From NCBI GenBank assembly GCA_963704405.1, contig OY969903.1:4774001-4838000 (forward strand): a stretch of 64,000 nucleotides of DNA, in the 5' to 3' direction. Below, piece after piece: positions 37,002 to 45,223 of the stretch. The position numbers and the translations under genes are program-made. Origin of the DNA: MFD01213-c1 sp963704405 (lineage in GTDB: Bacteria > Planctomycetota > Phycisphaerae > Tepidisphaerales > Tepidisphaeraceae). Position 1 is the stretch's first letter; each line of letters begins with the position of its first letter. The notes below the pieces were generated by a model. It did not search any database. It saw only the letters and a list, made by a program, of their open reading frames with translations, and was not told the origin of the DNA.

Positions 37002-37184
37002 CTAATCATCAATGCGATCCAAATCCCCATCCCCCTTCAATTCATTCAGCAAATCCACAAAATCGGCGTCATCCAGTTCAAACCATTCCGGCACTGCCGC
37101 CGGTGACATACCGCGCTGCTCCGCCAGTTTCTCGACAATCCGTCGTTTCAGTTCTGGATCGACAATTTCTCGGATGCGAATCAT
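37002..37184 (-). CDS. Small conserved hypothetical protein
   Basis: A 60-residue acidic protein (MIRIREIVDPELKRRIVEKL...) with a helical N-terminal half and an Asp/Glu-rich C-terminus. I recognise no domain. It starts 12 bases after the stop of the 247-residue protein upstream on the same strand, so the two probably form an operon. The close spacing and sensible composition support a real gene, but without homology its function is open. Confidence 0.6.
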   Translation of the reverse strand: MIRIREIVDPELKRRIVEKLAEQRGMSPAAVPEWFELDDADFVDLLNELKGDGDLDRIDD

Positions 37185-37196
37185 GTGCGGATTGTA

Positions 37197-37940
37197 TCAG
37201 GTCATTACCACAAACTTCGACTTCACCTGCTGCCGCACATAAGTGCGCGTGATGTCTGCCACCCCTTCATGTTCAAACGTTCCATGCGTTGCGAGCCATT
37301 GCTGTCCGCGCACAAAAAAATCATCGAAGCTTTGTGGCGACATCTCCTGAGCAAAGTACGTATCACGCCGAACTGGAATAACCCTGCAAAGCGGCTCCCC
37401 CTTCTTGATGGATATCCGTTTTTCCTTCGGGCTGAGTTCAATTACACAATGCCACGGATAACTCGCCGGATACCAATCCGTTTCGATTACCGCGTTCATT
37501 GCCTGCCAAGGCCGCTGCAGGTTGGGCACGGGAGCCATCAGCAAAAGTTCATTCGGATCGGTCTTCAAGAACAAAAAGCTGCTGATCTTCACCTGATTTC
37601 GAATCGCCGCATAAACATTGTCCGAAATCACATGCGGCAGCTTCTGCCCCTTTTCCCAGAACCATGCATATTGCTGCATCAGCGGCGACCCCGGTGAATC
37701 ATCCGCCGCCGCGTAATGAAAATCGCTCTCGATCACCGTGTCCTTCACTACACGCCACGCCCCGCGGCTCTGGACAAAGGTCACATCAAAGTTCGCCAGC
37801 AGATCAAACCCAAACGCATTCGCCGACCGGACCGGCGGACATTCTTCCGGCCACCCCCGCCCGGCCCCGCGCTTAACGTAAACATCCTTTCCCGGCTGCG
37901 GTGCAAACAGATCCTGACGAAATTTGAAGTAATGAAGCAT
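37197..37940 (-). CDS. Conserved hypothetical protein, possibly DUF6065 type
   Basis: The 247-residue soluble protein has no signal peptide or membrane segment. It has many aromatic residues and a beta-rich appearance (for example FLFLKTDPNELLLMAPVPNLQ, WHCVIELSPKEKRISIKKGEPLCRVIPVRR). The PxNL and KKGEPLCRVIPV segments resemble DUF6065 proteins, which are small proteins of unknown role, but I am not sure of this match. The start is the ATG at 37940. The small gene at 37002-37184 follows it. The tRNA-Arg gene lies 138 bases beyond its start, on the opposite strand. Confidence 0.7.
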   Translation of the reverse strand: MLHYFKFRQDLFAPQPGKDVYVKRGAGRGWPEECPPVRSANAFGFDLLANFDVTFVQSRGAWRVVKDTVIESDFHYAAADDSPGSPLMQQYAWFWEKGQKLPHVISDNVYAAIRNQVKISSFLFLKTDPNELLLMAPVPNLQRPWQAMNAVIETDWYPASYPWHCVIELSPKEKRISIKKGEPLCRVIPVRRDTYFAQEMSPQSFDDFFVRGQQWLATHGTFEHEGVADITRTYVRQQVKSKFVVMT

Positions 37941-38078
37941 CCGCAGAAAGTATCAGAAGCAAGCTGATGGACGAAGCGCAGCGATGCCGAATCCGTGCAA
38001 TGCCTTACACATTTTTCCCCGCGGCTTCGACTTGATCGCTGCTCAAACCGTAGATACCGTCTACACTTATCCATACGC

Positions 38079-38152
38079 GCCCGCGTAGCTCAGTTGGATA
38101 GAGCGCTGGTTTCCTAAACCGGAGGTCACAGGTTCGAATCCTGTCGCGGGTA
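38079..38152 (+). tRNA. tRNA-Arg (anticodon CCT)
   Basis: This 74-nt tRNA folds with acceptor GCCCGCG / CGCGGGT (first pair G-T), D-arm GCTCAGTTGGATAGAGC, anticodon stem CTGGT / ACCGG, loop TTCCTAA with anticodon CCT at 38113-38115, T-arm ACAGG TTCGAAT CCTGT and discriminator A152. CCA is not encoded. Its last 21 bases lie in the 22-bp repeat that marks integration of the mobile element. The gene is complete because the element restores the 3' end. Confidence 0.96.
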
Positions 38153-39457
38153 TCCCCCAGTTTGTACTAGTTCGTAAGATGCAGAATCCCTCGGTAAAAT
38201 CGGCATATTTCGAACCTCCACCGCAATGGCTTCCTTCGCCATACGAGCCGATTCCGCTGCATACTGTGCCGGATTCTGTGCCGCTTTTGAATGGACAGCA
38301 GCCTCGGTGTTGTCGGGCTTTCCTGAATGTGTACCACCGCCGACTGTGCTGCATTGTGCCGCCTGTGAAAAATGGGCGTCGGTGAGTTGTAAATAGTGTT
38401 CCTGTGCCACTGCTCGCGAGTTGCCGATCCACGCACAAACAACATGGATCGGGTATTGCTCGGCAAGCTCAGTCTGCCGGGTGGATCGCAAGTTGTGCCA
38501 GGGCTTCGGCCAGGGGATTAGCCCTGCCTTGCGAATGATGCGGGTAAACTGTGTGCGCAAATTGGTGCCACCGTCGCGGTAACGGCTAATGACAAAAGTG
38601 CTTCCCTCTTCAGCCGCCGCGTATACGTCTAGGAGATGTTGACGTAGTTCGGGGAAGAGCGGAATGAACCGACAATCTTTCCCTTCAATATGTTCAGTCT
38701 TCGGTGATGGCACCCGGATGCGATTCTGTTCCCAATTGATATCGCTCCATGTCAGTGCCAAATGCTCAGACGGGCATCGCAAGCCCCCATAGCGACTCAA
38801 AACCACCATCAATTTCCATTGTGCGTCCGGGCACGCATCAACCACCTTGTCCGTCATCGCCCGTGTCACGAAGAATTGGCGGCTTTTGTCTGATCGCACA
38901 GTAGCCGACATCCCATCGAACGGATTTGGCCCCTCTACAAATCCCCGCCGCATCGCGGCTTTATACAGTTGCCTTGCACGCCCAATGTGGCGTCGAACGG
39001 TATTCGCCCCCAATCCGCCCTTTAACATGAACAGCCGCCATGCCTCGGCATCACCCGTTGTGATTTGCCGCATGTCGTGATTTTCATGGAAATGGTCTAC
39101 GAGCCAACGGCGGACTTGCTTCAGGTTTGTTAGTGTGCGGGCCTTCAATTCCGGGCGGCTGTCAATGTAGGAGTCAATGAATGGACCCAGCGCATCGCGT
39201 TCCCCGTTACGTGCCTTCACAAGGCCCACTGCGGCCAACCGAGCATGGATCGTGTCGTCAAGCCCTGCAACCCAACGCGAGGTTTCATCATCCACGCTGC
39301 CTGTGATGCTCGCTGAAATTAAACGTTCAATCCGAACCTTAAACGTCTCTGCCTGTTTTGTCGTAGCCTTGCCCACCCTGATCGTTCGCCGCTTTCCGTC
39401 ACCTGCGACAAACAGAATTCGCTTGCGTCCGTTTGCATCGTCACCGATCGTTGCCAT
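38126..39457 (-). CDS. int: Tyrosine recombinase (integrase); C-terminus cut at attL
   Basis: Catalyses site-specific integration and excision. The 443-residue protein has an N-terminal arm-binding part (about 1-85), a SAM-like core-binding domain (about 88-180) and the catalytic domain with Arg227 (GGLRCPSE), Lys253, His321 and Arg324 (HNLRSTR), Trp343 and nucleophile Tyr355 (EHYLQ). AGGTGG precedes the start. A long tail follows the tyrosine and ends RQDSNL, encoded by the tRNA 3' end. When the ends are joined as in the excised circle, the frame does not stop there but continues 60 codons into the right end (55284 to 55105), giving 502 residues. The integrated form is thus a truncated version. 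Confidence 0.94.
   Translation of the reverse strand: MATIGDDANGRKRILFVAGDGKRRTIRVGKATTKQAETFKVRIERLISASITGSVDDETSRWVAGLDDTIHARLAAVGLVKARNGERDALGPFIDSYIDSRPELKARTLTNLKQVRRWLVDHFHENHDMRQITTGDAEAWRLFMLKGGLGANTVRRHIGRARQLYKAAMRRGFVEGPNPFDGMSATVRSDKSRQFFVTRAMTDKVVDACPDAQWKLMVVLSRYGGLRCPSEHLALTWSDINWEQNRIRVPSPKTEHIEGKDCRFIPLFPELRQHLLDVYAAAEEGSTFVISRYRDGGTNLRTQFTRIIRKAGLIPWPKPWHNLRSTRQTELAEQYPIHVVCAWIGNSRAVAQEHYLQLTDAHFSQAAQCSTVGGGTHSGKPDNTEAAVHSKAAQNPAQYAAESARMAKEAIAVEVRNMPILPRDSASYELVQTGGYPRQDSNL
38132..38153 (+). other. attL core (22 bp, 3' end of tRNA-Arg)
   Basis: Starts with GTTCGAATCC in the T-arm and ends one base beyond the tRNA. Identical to 55285-55306. It also encodes the last residues of the integrase in the opposite direction. 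Confidence 0.92.
38263..38284 (+). repeat. 22-bp arm-type repeat, left copy
   Basis: Contains two TGTGCCG motifs spaced 12 bases apart and is identical to 55220-55241. Both copies lie inside the two halves of the integrase reading frame but in different frames, so the identity is kept at DNA and not protein level. A further TGTGCCG is at 38355-38361. Probable integrase arm-binding sites. Confidence 0.65.
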
Positions 39458-39490
39458 TGCTTATCCACCTTTTACGATCTCACGCGAGAT

Positions 39491-39769
39491 TTACTTTGCC
39501 GCACTTGACTGCTCGATGAACGCCAGCAAATCACGCTTGCTATAGCGGATGGCCCGCCCCAGTTGAACCGCAGCTATCTTACCATCTTCCCGAAGAGTCC
39601 AAAGCGTTTTCTCGCACACTGCCAACAATGCAGCGGCATCCCTTGACGTTAATAGCACCGTCTCCGGCGGGTCCGACTGTACATATTCAGCCATTGGGTC
39701 TAGCCCCAGTTCCCTCCTGAGTCGGCAGGTGTGATTGTTAACCACGTCTACAAGAAACAGCGGTCCCAT
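39491..39769 (-). CDS. Small helix-turn-helix protein (excisionase-like)
   Basis: A 92-residue protein whose C-terminal half (LLTSRDAAALLAVCEKTLWTLREDGKIAAVQLGRAIRYSKRDLLAFIEQ) is a winged HTH of the MerR/excisionase (HTH_17) kind. Located 33 bases upstream of the integrase on the same strand, it is the likely recombination directionality factor. GGAG eight bases before the ATG at 39769 decides the start; the frame extends to 39826 and an internal ATG exists at 39694. Confidence 0.82.
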   Translation of the reverse strand: MGPLFLVDVVNNHTCRLRRELGLDPMAEYVQSDPPETVLLTSRDAAALLAVCEKTLWTLREDGKIAAVQLGRAIRYSKRDLLAFIEQSSAAK

Positions 39770-39949
39770 TCGTTCACTCCGTAAAAACAATGCGGCACCG
39801 TTCAAGGTACACCAGCAACCGGGCAAGGCAATGTGAATCGTCGCGGGATTGGTGGCGCGAGGGAGTTATTGAATGAGTACAGGCGTGAGAGATGGAACGA
39901 CCGGCACACCTTGACGCGCGAGCAGGGAAGTGCGCGCCATCATGATGGC

Positions 39950-40204
39950 CTATCCCAAAAAAGAAACCGGGCCGGACGACACCAAATGCCGTCGCCGGGA
40001 AGTTACAACCGGGACAGATGCGGCTGGTGTCGTAAGGGGCCGCACCTTGGCGTCTTCGGCGATCCGATAATGGCGATGCTTACCCGTGCCAAAGTCCTCC
40101 GCATCCAGACGGCCTTGGTCGATCAGCTTGCGGATCGTCCGAGGATCGACGCTGGCCCGCTCTGCAAATTGTTTTTCGGTCAATAGGCGTTTGGGGTTTT
40201 CCAT
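39950..40204 (-). CDS. Small helix-turn-helix protein
   Basis: The 84-residue protein begins with KRLLTEKQFAERASVDPRTIRKLIDQGRLDAEDFGTGKHRHYRI, a typical excisionase or MerR-like HTH, followed by a short basic tail. AGGGA precedes the ATG at 40204. It lies between the terminator at 40243-40272 and the other HTH gene and may regulate early genes or excision. Two such genes beside one integrase means that at least one is probably a regulator and not an excisionase. Confidence 0.78.
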   Translation of the reverse strand: MENPKRLLTEKQFAERASVDPRTIRKLIDQGRLDAEDFGTGKHRHYRIAEDAKVRPLTTPAASVPVVTSRRRHLVSSGPVSFLG

Positions 40205-40242
40205 GTGTCTAATCCCTACCGGGTAATTTCTCGTTCGGCAAA

Positions 40243-40272
40243 TAAAAAGACCCGCCGGTACAAGGCGGGCCG
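40243..40272 (-). terminator. Intrinsic terminator downstream of 40301-40750
   Basis: On the minus strand, GGCCCGCC and GGCGGGTC form an eight-base stem with the loop TTGTACC and are followed by TTTTTA. It separates the gene at 40301-40750 from the HTH and integrase genes. Confidence 0.8.
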
Positions 40273-40300
40273 ATTCGCACAGGATGGTCAGGCGGGCGAA

Positions 40301-40750
40301 TTAAGCTGCTGCCCGATAGGTCAGTTTACGGGCGGACGACGTTGCGAGGGCGCGGCACTCCCTTAAAAGATCGGTATTGTGGTATATCGTGTCCTCATCA
40401 TATTCAAGCACCGTCCAGACATCCGCCCCCATCCGCTTGATAATGCCAAGGCGTTCCGCCCCGCATAGCAGCGGTTCAACAAAGGGATGCCCGTCATTGC
40501 CAGAGCGGTCTATTAGTTCCGCTGTTGTGAAATCATTGTCGGTTGTACCGGCATCTTCGTCATTGATTGGTCGATGTTCCGCGAGAATATCTTGAAAGGT
40601 GTGCAGCATTTCGGTCATCAGGGCATTCCATGATTCCCAGTTCTGATACTCCTCCGGGGTAGAACGCTGAGTTAATCCCCCGCGTTTATTCGTGGCGTGC
40701 ATCGCCCGCTGCAATTCCTTGAATCCGAAAGCTAAGTCGTGCTTACTCAT
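40301..40750 (-). CDS. Hypothetical protein of the element
   Basis: Soluble 149-residue acidic protein that I do not recognise. The N-terminal part (HDLAFGFKELQRAMHATNKRGG) is helical, and a Trp-rich region follows (YQNWESWNALMTEMLHTFQDILAEH). GGAG precedes the ATG at 40750 and an intrinsic terminator follows, so it is a well-formed single-gene unit. By position it may belong to the regulatory side of the element. Confidence 0.68.
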   Translation of the reverse strand: MSKHDLAFGFKELQRAMHATNKRGGLTQRSTPEEYQNWESWNALMTEMLHTFQDILAEHRPINDEDAGTTDNDFTTAELIDRSGNDGHPFVEPLLCGAERLGIIKRMGADVWTVLEYDEDTIYHNTDLLRECRALATSSARKLTYRAAA

Positions 40751-41030
40751 GTTCGTTCTCCGCTAAGTCACCCGAACCATTCGGGCAAGTGAGGGAGATA
40801 TGCAACACAAATTGGAGAGAAGCAAATTTGTAGTTGTATTTTACTTGAATCGCAATATACGTTGCGTTTACGCGGTCGATGTGACACTCGCATCAGCGTG
40901 AACGCCACACACCGACCACCCCCATTTGCTTCTCGCCCTCCTGGGGGAATGCACGCCACATGGCACGATGCCGCCATGCCGTTACTGTACCGCGAAGCTA
41001 TCGTATCGCGTCACTGCGTATAGGTGAGGG

Positions 41031-41260
41031 GCCGGGGGGTACAGGGTAACCGCATTCTCCTGTAAGTCCTGAAAAGATGCCTGAGCGCCTGACGAGCGAT
41101 CCTGGTTTTCAAATCGCCAATGCAGATCGCCCACATGGACCGGCGGAGAATGCGGTTGCCCTGCCGGGGGGTAGTACCCTTTCACTTTCGGGTCTGAGAC
41201 TCCCGTACCTGCTCTAGTCGTTCGCCACGTTTCAGGATTTTGGCCTTTACAACCTTTACA
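41031..41260. repeat. Noncoding region with 19-bp inverted repeat and CCTTTACA units
   Basis: The stretch 40751-41295 has no gene. CAGGGTAACCGCATTCTCC (41042-41060) pairs with 41145-41163 with one mismatch across an 84-base loop. Each arm borders a copy of GCCGGGGGGTA (41031-41041 and 41163-41173). CCTTTACA occurs at 41244-41251 and 41253-41260, the same unit as in the tandem repeat at 44772-44795. This suggests a regulatory or replication site shared by two places in the element. Confidence 0.6.
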
Positions 41261-41295
41261 CCTCAGTACTCGCGGGCGATCAGCGCAGAAGTACA

Positions 41296-42480
41296 ATGCT
41301 GGATATGATTCCCAAAGCATTAGACAGCATCGCTAAGACTGACATCGATGCTCTACTGGCGAACAAAGTGCCGGAGGGGCGATCACTCGATTACAAGTTG
41401 ACGCTGCCGGGCGGCAAGGATGAAGAGAAGAAGGAATTCTTGGCGGACGTGTCATCTTTCTCCAACTCAACGGGTGGGGATATCGTGTTCGGCGTGTCAG
41501 AGGTTGGGGGCGTGCCCGCGAACGTGCCTGGATTAAACGTGGCTGATCTTGATGCGGAGAAGCTTCGACTTGAGGGTGTTATCAGGGATGGCATTGAACC
41601 TCGCATAATTGGGGTTCAGATTCAGTCGGTGTCAGGCTTTCCGTCTGGCCCTGTGCTGGTCATTCGAATTCCGCGGAGTTTTGCTGCACCGCACATGGTC
41701 ACGTTCAAAAACAGTTCTCGATTCTTCACCCGAAACAGTGCCGGGAAATATCAAATGGACGTTGCAGAATTGCGAACCGCTTTTGATATCTCTGGTTCTC
41801 TTGGCGAGAGACTTCAACGATTTCGCACCGACCGACTAGCCAAAATCATCGCCGGCGAAACTCCTGTGCGTATAAAGAACAGTGCCAAGGCCATCCTGCA
41901 CATTTTCCCATTGTCGTCATTTTCCCTTACCTCATACATTGCTTTGAAGATCAAGCAAACCATCATACAGAGGCTTTCGCCCGTTCAGTTAGGTGCGTTC
42001 GGGCATCACAACAACTTAGAAGGATTTGTAAGTTACGCCGGGATCACTGGAGGGCAGAATAGCAGTAGTTACTGCCAGTTTTTCCGTAACGGCATGGTCG
42101 AAGCTGCTTATACCAATATGTTCTATGCCACCGACACGGGCGAAGCCTTTATTGACACGGCGCGATTCGAGCGACAACTTGTCTCTTCGGTGGAATCCTA
42201 CTTAGGAGGGCTAGGCGAATTGGGTGTGCCTGTACCATTGTTAATCACGGTCAGTCTTATCGGTGTGAAAGGTGCGTGGTTAGATGCCGGGCCGAATACA
42301 TCACGCTTTGAGTCCGCTCCGGTTGATCGGGATACGGCGCTACTACCGGACGTAATCGTTGAAAGCTACGATGTGGAAGTGCCTCGCGTAATGCGACCTA
42401 TTTTCGATGCGCTTTGGAATTCGGGCGGGTACGAACGAAGCTTTTACTATGATGATGAAGGCAATTGGGTACTGCGGTGA
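41296..42480 (+). CDS. AlbA_2 (Schlafen-type) putative nucleic-acid-binding protein
   Basis: The 394-residue protein has an AlbA_2 domain (about 20-160) with the hallmark blocks EGRSLDYKLTLPGG, FLADVSSFSNSTGGDIVFGVSE, IEPRIIGVQIQSV and the SSRFFTRNSAGKYQMDVAELRTAF end. Such domains bind or cleave nucleic acids in Schlafen-related proteins and are frequent in regulators and defence genes. The C-terminal 230 residues are unassigned and may sense a ligand or partner. Starts at ATG 41296 or 41305. The NERD gene follows after 45 bases, so they likely form an operon. Confidence 0.85.
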   Translation: MLDMIPKALDSIAKTDIDALLANKVPEGRSLDYKLTLPGGKDEEKKEFLADVSSFSNSTGGDIVFGVSEVGGVPANVPGLNVADLDAEKLRLEGVIRDGIEPRIIGVQIQSVSGFPSGPVLVIRIPRSFAAPHMVTFKNSSRFFTRNSAGKYQMDVAELRTAFDISGSLGERLQRFRTDRLAKIIAGETPVRIKNSAKAILHIFPLSSFSLTSYIALKIKQTIIQRLSPVQLGAFGHHNNLEGFVSYAGITGGQNSSSYCQFFRNGMVEAAYTNMFYATDTGEAFIDTARFERQLVSSVESYLGGLGELGVPVPLLITVSLIGVKGAWLDAGPNTSRFESAPVDRDTALLPDVIVESYDVEVPRVMRPIFDALWNSGGYERSFYYDDEGNWVLR

Positions 42481-42525
42481 CGCGGCATTGGCGTTGTAAA
42501 TTACGTTTTCATCGGTGGAGAAACA

Positions 42526-43356
42526 TTGGCGATTGAATACGGCGATGGCAAGGCAGGTCAGTACGCGAAGTCACAGGCCCAGAAACGAATCGAGCGATTC
42601 TGGTCAGTCAACGTTTGGGCTGTCGCCATCCTGTCGGCCTTGCTTGGCATGTGCGCGGGCTTTGCCTTCACCCACGATCTTACCCTTCGCTTTGGATGGG
42701 CAAGGCGTATTGTTGAATCTCCCTTCGCCTGGGTTCCCCTGTTGGCAGAAGGAGCCGTGATTGCGGGAGGCGTTATTGCCTTGAGATTGTTGCGAGGACC
42801 GCTCGATAGTCTGGTGCGTGAGCGTGTGAAATGGCTACGCGGGGGGCAAGCCGAAGCGCTCATTGCTTGGCGACTCCGCGACCTTGATGATGAATGGCAC
42901 TTGTTCAACAATGTGAAGCTGAAAATGGGCGGTGATCTTGACCACGTTTTGGTCGGTCCCGGTGGCGTGTTCTGTCTTTCAACAAAATCTCATAAGGGCA
43001 TCTACTCGACGGCCAAGGACGGATCGTATTTGCTGAATGGGAAGCCGACCGATCAGCTTGAAGAAGCAAAGCAGATGGCACTTAAACTGCGGAACTGGTT
43101 TGAAGTGAAACTGCACGACTCGCCAAATATTCGCGTTCCGTGGATACAGCCCATCCTGGTCGTGCCGTTCGCTTATGTTGATTTTGATCCGCGTCAGCAA
43201 GCGGCATGGGTGATAGATGATAACGGTTTGATGGATATTTTTAACAATCATCCCCGTCGCCTGGACGCCAAATCAATTGCAGCATGTATGAACGTGCTGA
43301 AGGAGATGACGGGCCGCAATCAACGAGTTGCGGAGGACGTGGGGAAAGCTGGCTAG
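42526..43356 (+). CDS. Membrane-anchored NERD-domain protein
   Basis: The 276-residue protein starts at TTG, preceded by GGAG. A basic N-terminus (1-27) is followed by two membrane segments (about 30-50 and 60-80), then a cytoplasmic NERD (nuclease-related) domain (about 100-225) with LDDEWHLFNNVKLKMGGDLDHVLVGPGGVFCLSTKSHKG, where the Asp of DLDHVLV and Ser-Lys-Ser-His stand in place of the classical D...E/QxK motif. NERD domains belong to the restriction-endonuclease-like fold. The S/TK-S substitution may affect activity. Together with the AlbA_2 gene it could form a nucleic-acid-targeting pair at the membrane. Confidence 0.85.
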   Translation: MAIEYGDGKAGQYAKSQAQKRIERFWSVNVWAVAILSALLGMCAGFAFTHDLTLRFGWARRIVESPFAWVPLLAEGAVIAGGVIALRLLRGPLDSLVRERVKWLRGGQAEALIAWRLRDLDDEWHLFNNVKLKMGGDLDHVLVGPGGVFCLSTKSHKGIYSTAKDGSYLLNGKPTDQLEEAKQMALKLRNWFEVKLHDSPNIRVPWIQPILVVPFAYVDFDPRQQAAWVIDDNGLMDIFNNHPRRLDAKSIAACMNVLKEMTGRNQRVAEDVGKAG

Positions 43357-43363
43357 CTCAGAT

Positions 43364-43630
43364 TTACACGGCTCGTGCCCTCTTGATCGTCAGTCTGAGC
43401 ATCCATTCAATTGGCCCCACAATGATCCAGACCACTAAAGATGCAAGGACGGTACACAGCCACACCTGAATAGCTAGCACCAGAACAACGAAGGGGGCAA
43501 GCAGAATTGCCTTGCCGGTGGACAAATCGTTGGCAGCCAAAACATGTATGGTCTCAAGGAGCGCCCCAATACACGAAACCCAAAAGATCACTGCGCCAAC
43601 CCATCGAGCCAGAATTTGTGTGTAGGTCAT
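43364..43630 (-). CDS. Small membrane protein A
   Basis: The 88-residue protein has about three hydrophobic segments (AVIFWVSCIGALLETIHVL, AILLAPFVVLVLAIQVWL, TVLASLVVWIIVGPIEWML) and a basic C-terminus. I know no family. AGGGGA precedes the ATG at 43630. It lies nine bases after the second membrane protein gene on the same strand, so they are one operon, converging on the NERD gene with stops only 7 bases apart. Confidence 0.68.
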   Translation of the reverse strand: MTYTQILARWVGAVIFWVSCIGALLETIHVLAANDLSTGKAILLAPFVVLVLAIQVWLCTVLASLVVWIIVGPIEWMLRLTIKRARAV

Positions 43631-43639
43631 TTGTATCCC

Positions 43640-43996
43640 CTAGCGATCCCCTCTTTTGTATCGGATTTTTGCGTGACGGACTTTGGCTATTTGGCGATGA
43701 TTAGCGGGACGGTCATGATTATTCTCAGCTTGTGGAGCGAACTTCAAAAATTGGGCTGATGCTGGGCTTTCGGTTGAGACAGAGATCGCGTTTGTCGTTA
43801 TCGTCACCGGAATATTCTGGAACATTGCGAACAGTCCAAGGACAAGGACCGCTCCGATTAACTCTACGCATATCAACTGCCAAGTGATTGGATTTGCCAA
43901 CACGAGGTATAGCCCCACACCGATGACCACGATCAATACAAGATGGATCATGAGGCCCACTACCTTTCCCCAAAAATCTGCTGAATCCGTCGCCAT
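43640..43996 (-). CDS. Small membrane protein B
   Basis: The 118-residue protein has two hydrophobic segments (VGLMIHLVLIVVIGVGLYLVL and LICVELIGAVLVLGLFAMF) followed by a hydrophilic, His/Arg-rich tail of about 45 residues. GGGGAA precedes the ATG at 43996. It is the first gene of a two-gene unit with the small membrane protein at 43364-43630. Its role is unknown. Neighbouring AlbA_2 and NERD genes make a membrane-associated defence or exclusion function thinkable, but nothing in the sequence shows it. Confidence 0.66.
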   Translation of the reverse strand: MATDSADFWGKVVGLMIHLVLIVVIGVGLYLVLANPITWQLICVELIGAVLVLGLFAMFQNIPVTITTNAISVSTESPASAQFLKFAPQAENNHDRPANHRQIAKVRHAKIRYKRGDR

Positions 43997-44896
43997 CTGC
44001 TATTCCCCGGTTGCTCGACTGCCTTTGAGTTAATCGCCTGAGTAGTTAAGTAGCCCGCTAACGCCCAAGTTCGCTGTCGCCGGTATATAGACAACCCGCA
44101 CCAAAAAACTGATCCGCCGTTGCGTTTGATGGAACATGTTGCAGGTATTTACGCGTGCAATGACTAAAACGGCGCTTCGACTTTCTACTTTGATATATCC
44201 CGTGCGGCCTCCATTCGGTGCCAAGAATGTTTCTGCACCCGCATACCCCTAAGTAGTCTGCTCATTCCAACATTCGACCGGGATTTCTTCGGGTTGGCCG
44301 CCCGATAAGACGAGACCGGGCTATTGCATTTATTTTCGCGTTAGTTCATGTATTCCACTATGGGCCGGCGCAGGAGGGGGTGTCGGCGGATCAGTGGAGG
44401 GGGCGGGTGACTATCATTCCCCTGGGGCGTGCCATTTCACACCTTTGACGCTGATGAACATCGCCTGCGTTTCGAACCTCTAATTTAAGAGAAAAACGCA
44501 GGGCAAACACATCGAGTGCGTTTCTCGCAAAGCCATTATCCTGAATTACTTACCGCTCCTCTATACCCTTTAAACACAAACACAATAGGATATAGATGTA
44601 TGACTAAGGGCATTGCCATTACGGCAGATGAATAAGGTCGCTTACACATATGCCGTCTATACGCGAGCGACCACCCGCTAAAAAACGCGTTTCGCATAAC
44701 TCCTTTACTCCCAGCCGAATAACCTGTTTTGCGAGTGCGTTTGCCTTTGCGTTTACCAATCTATCTCTACGCCTTTACACCTTTACACCTTTACAAACCT
44801 ATGTGGCGCAATGAGTTACGGTTGACTTTTCGCTACTTTTGTGGTATAATTCTACTTAGTACATAGTGCGGCTCACACAAACCCGGAGAACATGCA
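43997..44896. other. Noncoding region with palindromes and tandem repeats: candidate replication origin
   Basis: This 900-base stretch has no convincing gene. It holds a perfect nine-base inverted repeat CCTGCGTTT / AAACGCAGG (44464-44472 and 44494-44502) with CTCT/AGAG nested inside, two copies of GAGTGCGTTT (near 44515 and 44732), and three exact tandem copies of CCTTTACA (44772-44795). It lies directly upstream of the HTH and primase-helicase genes and is AT-richer than its surroundings. This is the usual layout of an iteron-type origin, but replication from here is inferred. Confidence 0.55.
44822..44850 (+). promoter_or_regulatory. Strong sigma-70 promoter for the replication genes
   Basis: TTGACT (44822-44827), 17 bases, TATAAT (44845-44850): near-consensus. 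It lies 27 bases after the last CCTTTACA repeat and 47 bases before the HTH gene, so proteins bound at the repeats could control it. Confidence 0.85.
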
Positions 44897-45136
44897 ATGC
44901 CCGCGACACTAAACGCCTTGCCGACAATTGGCACGATTGCGACACGACATAACGTGACCATTCATCAGGTCCAGTACGCGATCCGGCGGCTGAACCTTCA
45001 GCCGATTGGTCGTGCTGGGATTGTTAACGTTTACCCTGCCGATGCTGCTGACGCCGTGGGGGGTGAACTGCGTCGGATCGCAGAGCGTCGCTCGGCTCTT
45101 CTAAAAAGCCTGTCCTCAACTCCATCAGCCGCTTGA
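44897..45136 (+). CDS. Small HTH-like protein upstream of the primase
   Basis: The 79-residue protein has an N-terminal helix-turn-helix (TIGTIATRHNVTIHQVQYAIRRLNLQPIGRAGIVNVYPADAADAV) like those of MerR/excisionase or replication regulators. The C-terminal helix is Arg-rich. It is the first gene behind the near-consensus promoter and could bind the CCTTTACA repeats to regulate replication. An upstream ATG at 44892 is out of frame. The primase starts 87 bases downstream. Confidence 0.72.
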   Translation: MPATLNALPTIGTIATRHNVTIHQVQYAIRRLNLQPIGRAGIVNVYPADAADAVGGELRRIAERRSALLKSLSSTPSAA

Positions 45137-45223
45137 GTTCTGAATCCAGCAGATGCAACTGACCGGCATTTATGGTCGTGGTGTTTGGCCCTGGCTTAGC
45201 TGGGGCGGGAGGAAGAGAAAACG

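Noticed and set aside
36197..37252. 351-residue plus-strand frame opposite thrC
   Set aside because: It overlaps the clearly coding threonine synthase gene and has no recognisable features.
38067..39470. TTATCCATA near 38068 and TTATCCACC near 39462 as DnaA boxes
   Set aside because: Each has a mismatch, they are isolated and there is no cluster.
44030..44224. 64-residue open frame on the minus strand in the noncoding region
   Set aside because: No ribosome site, odd composition, and it lies in an area rich in repeats.
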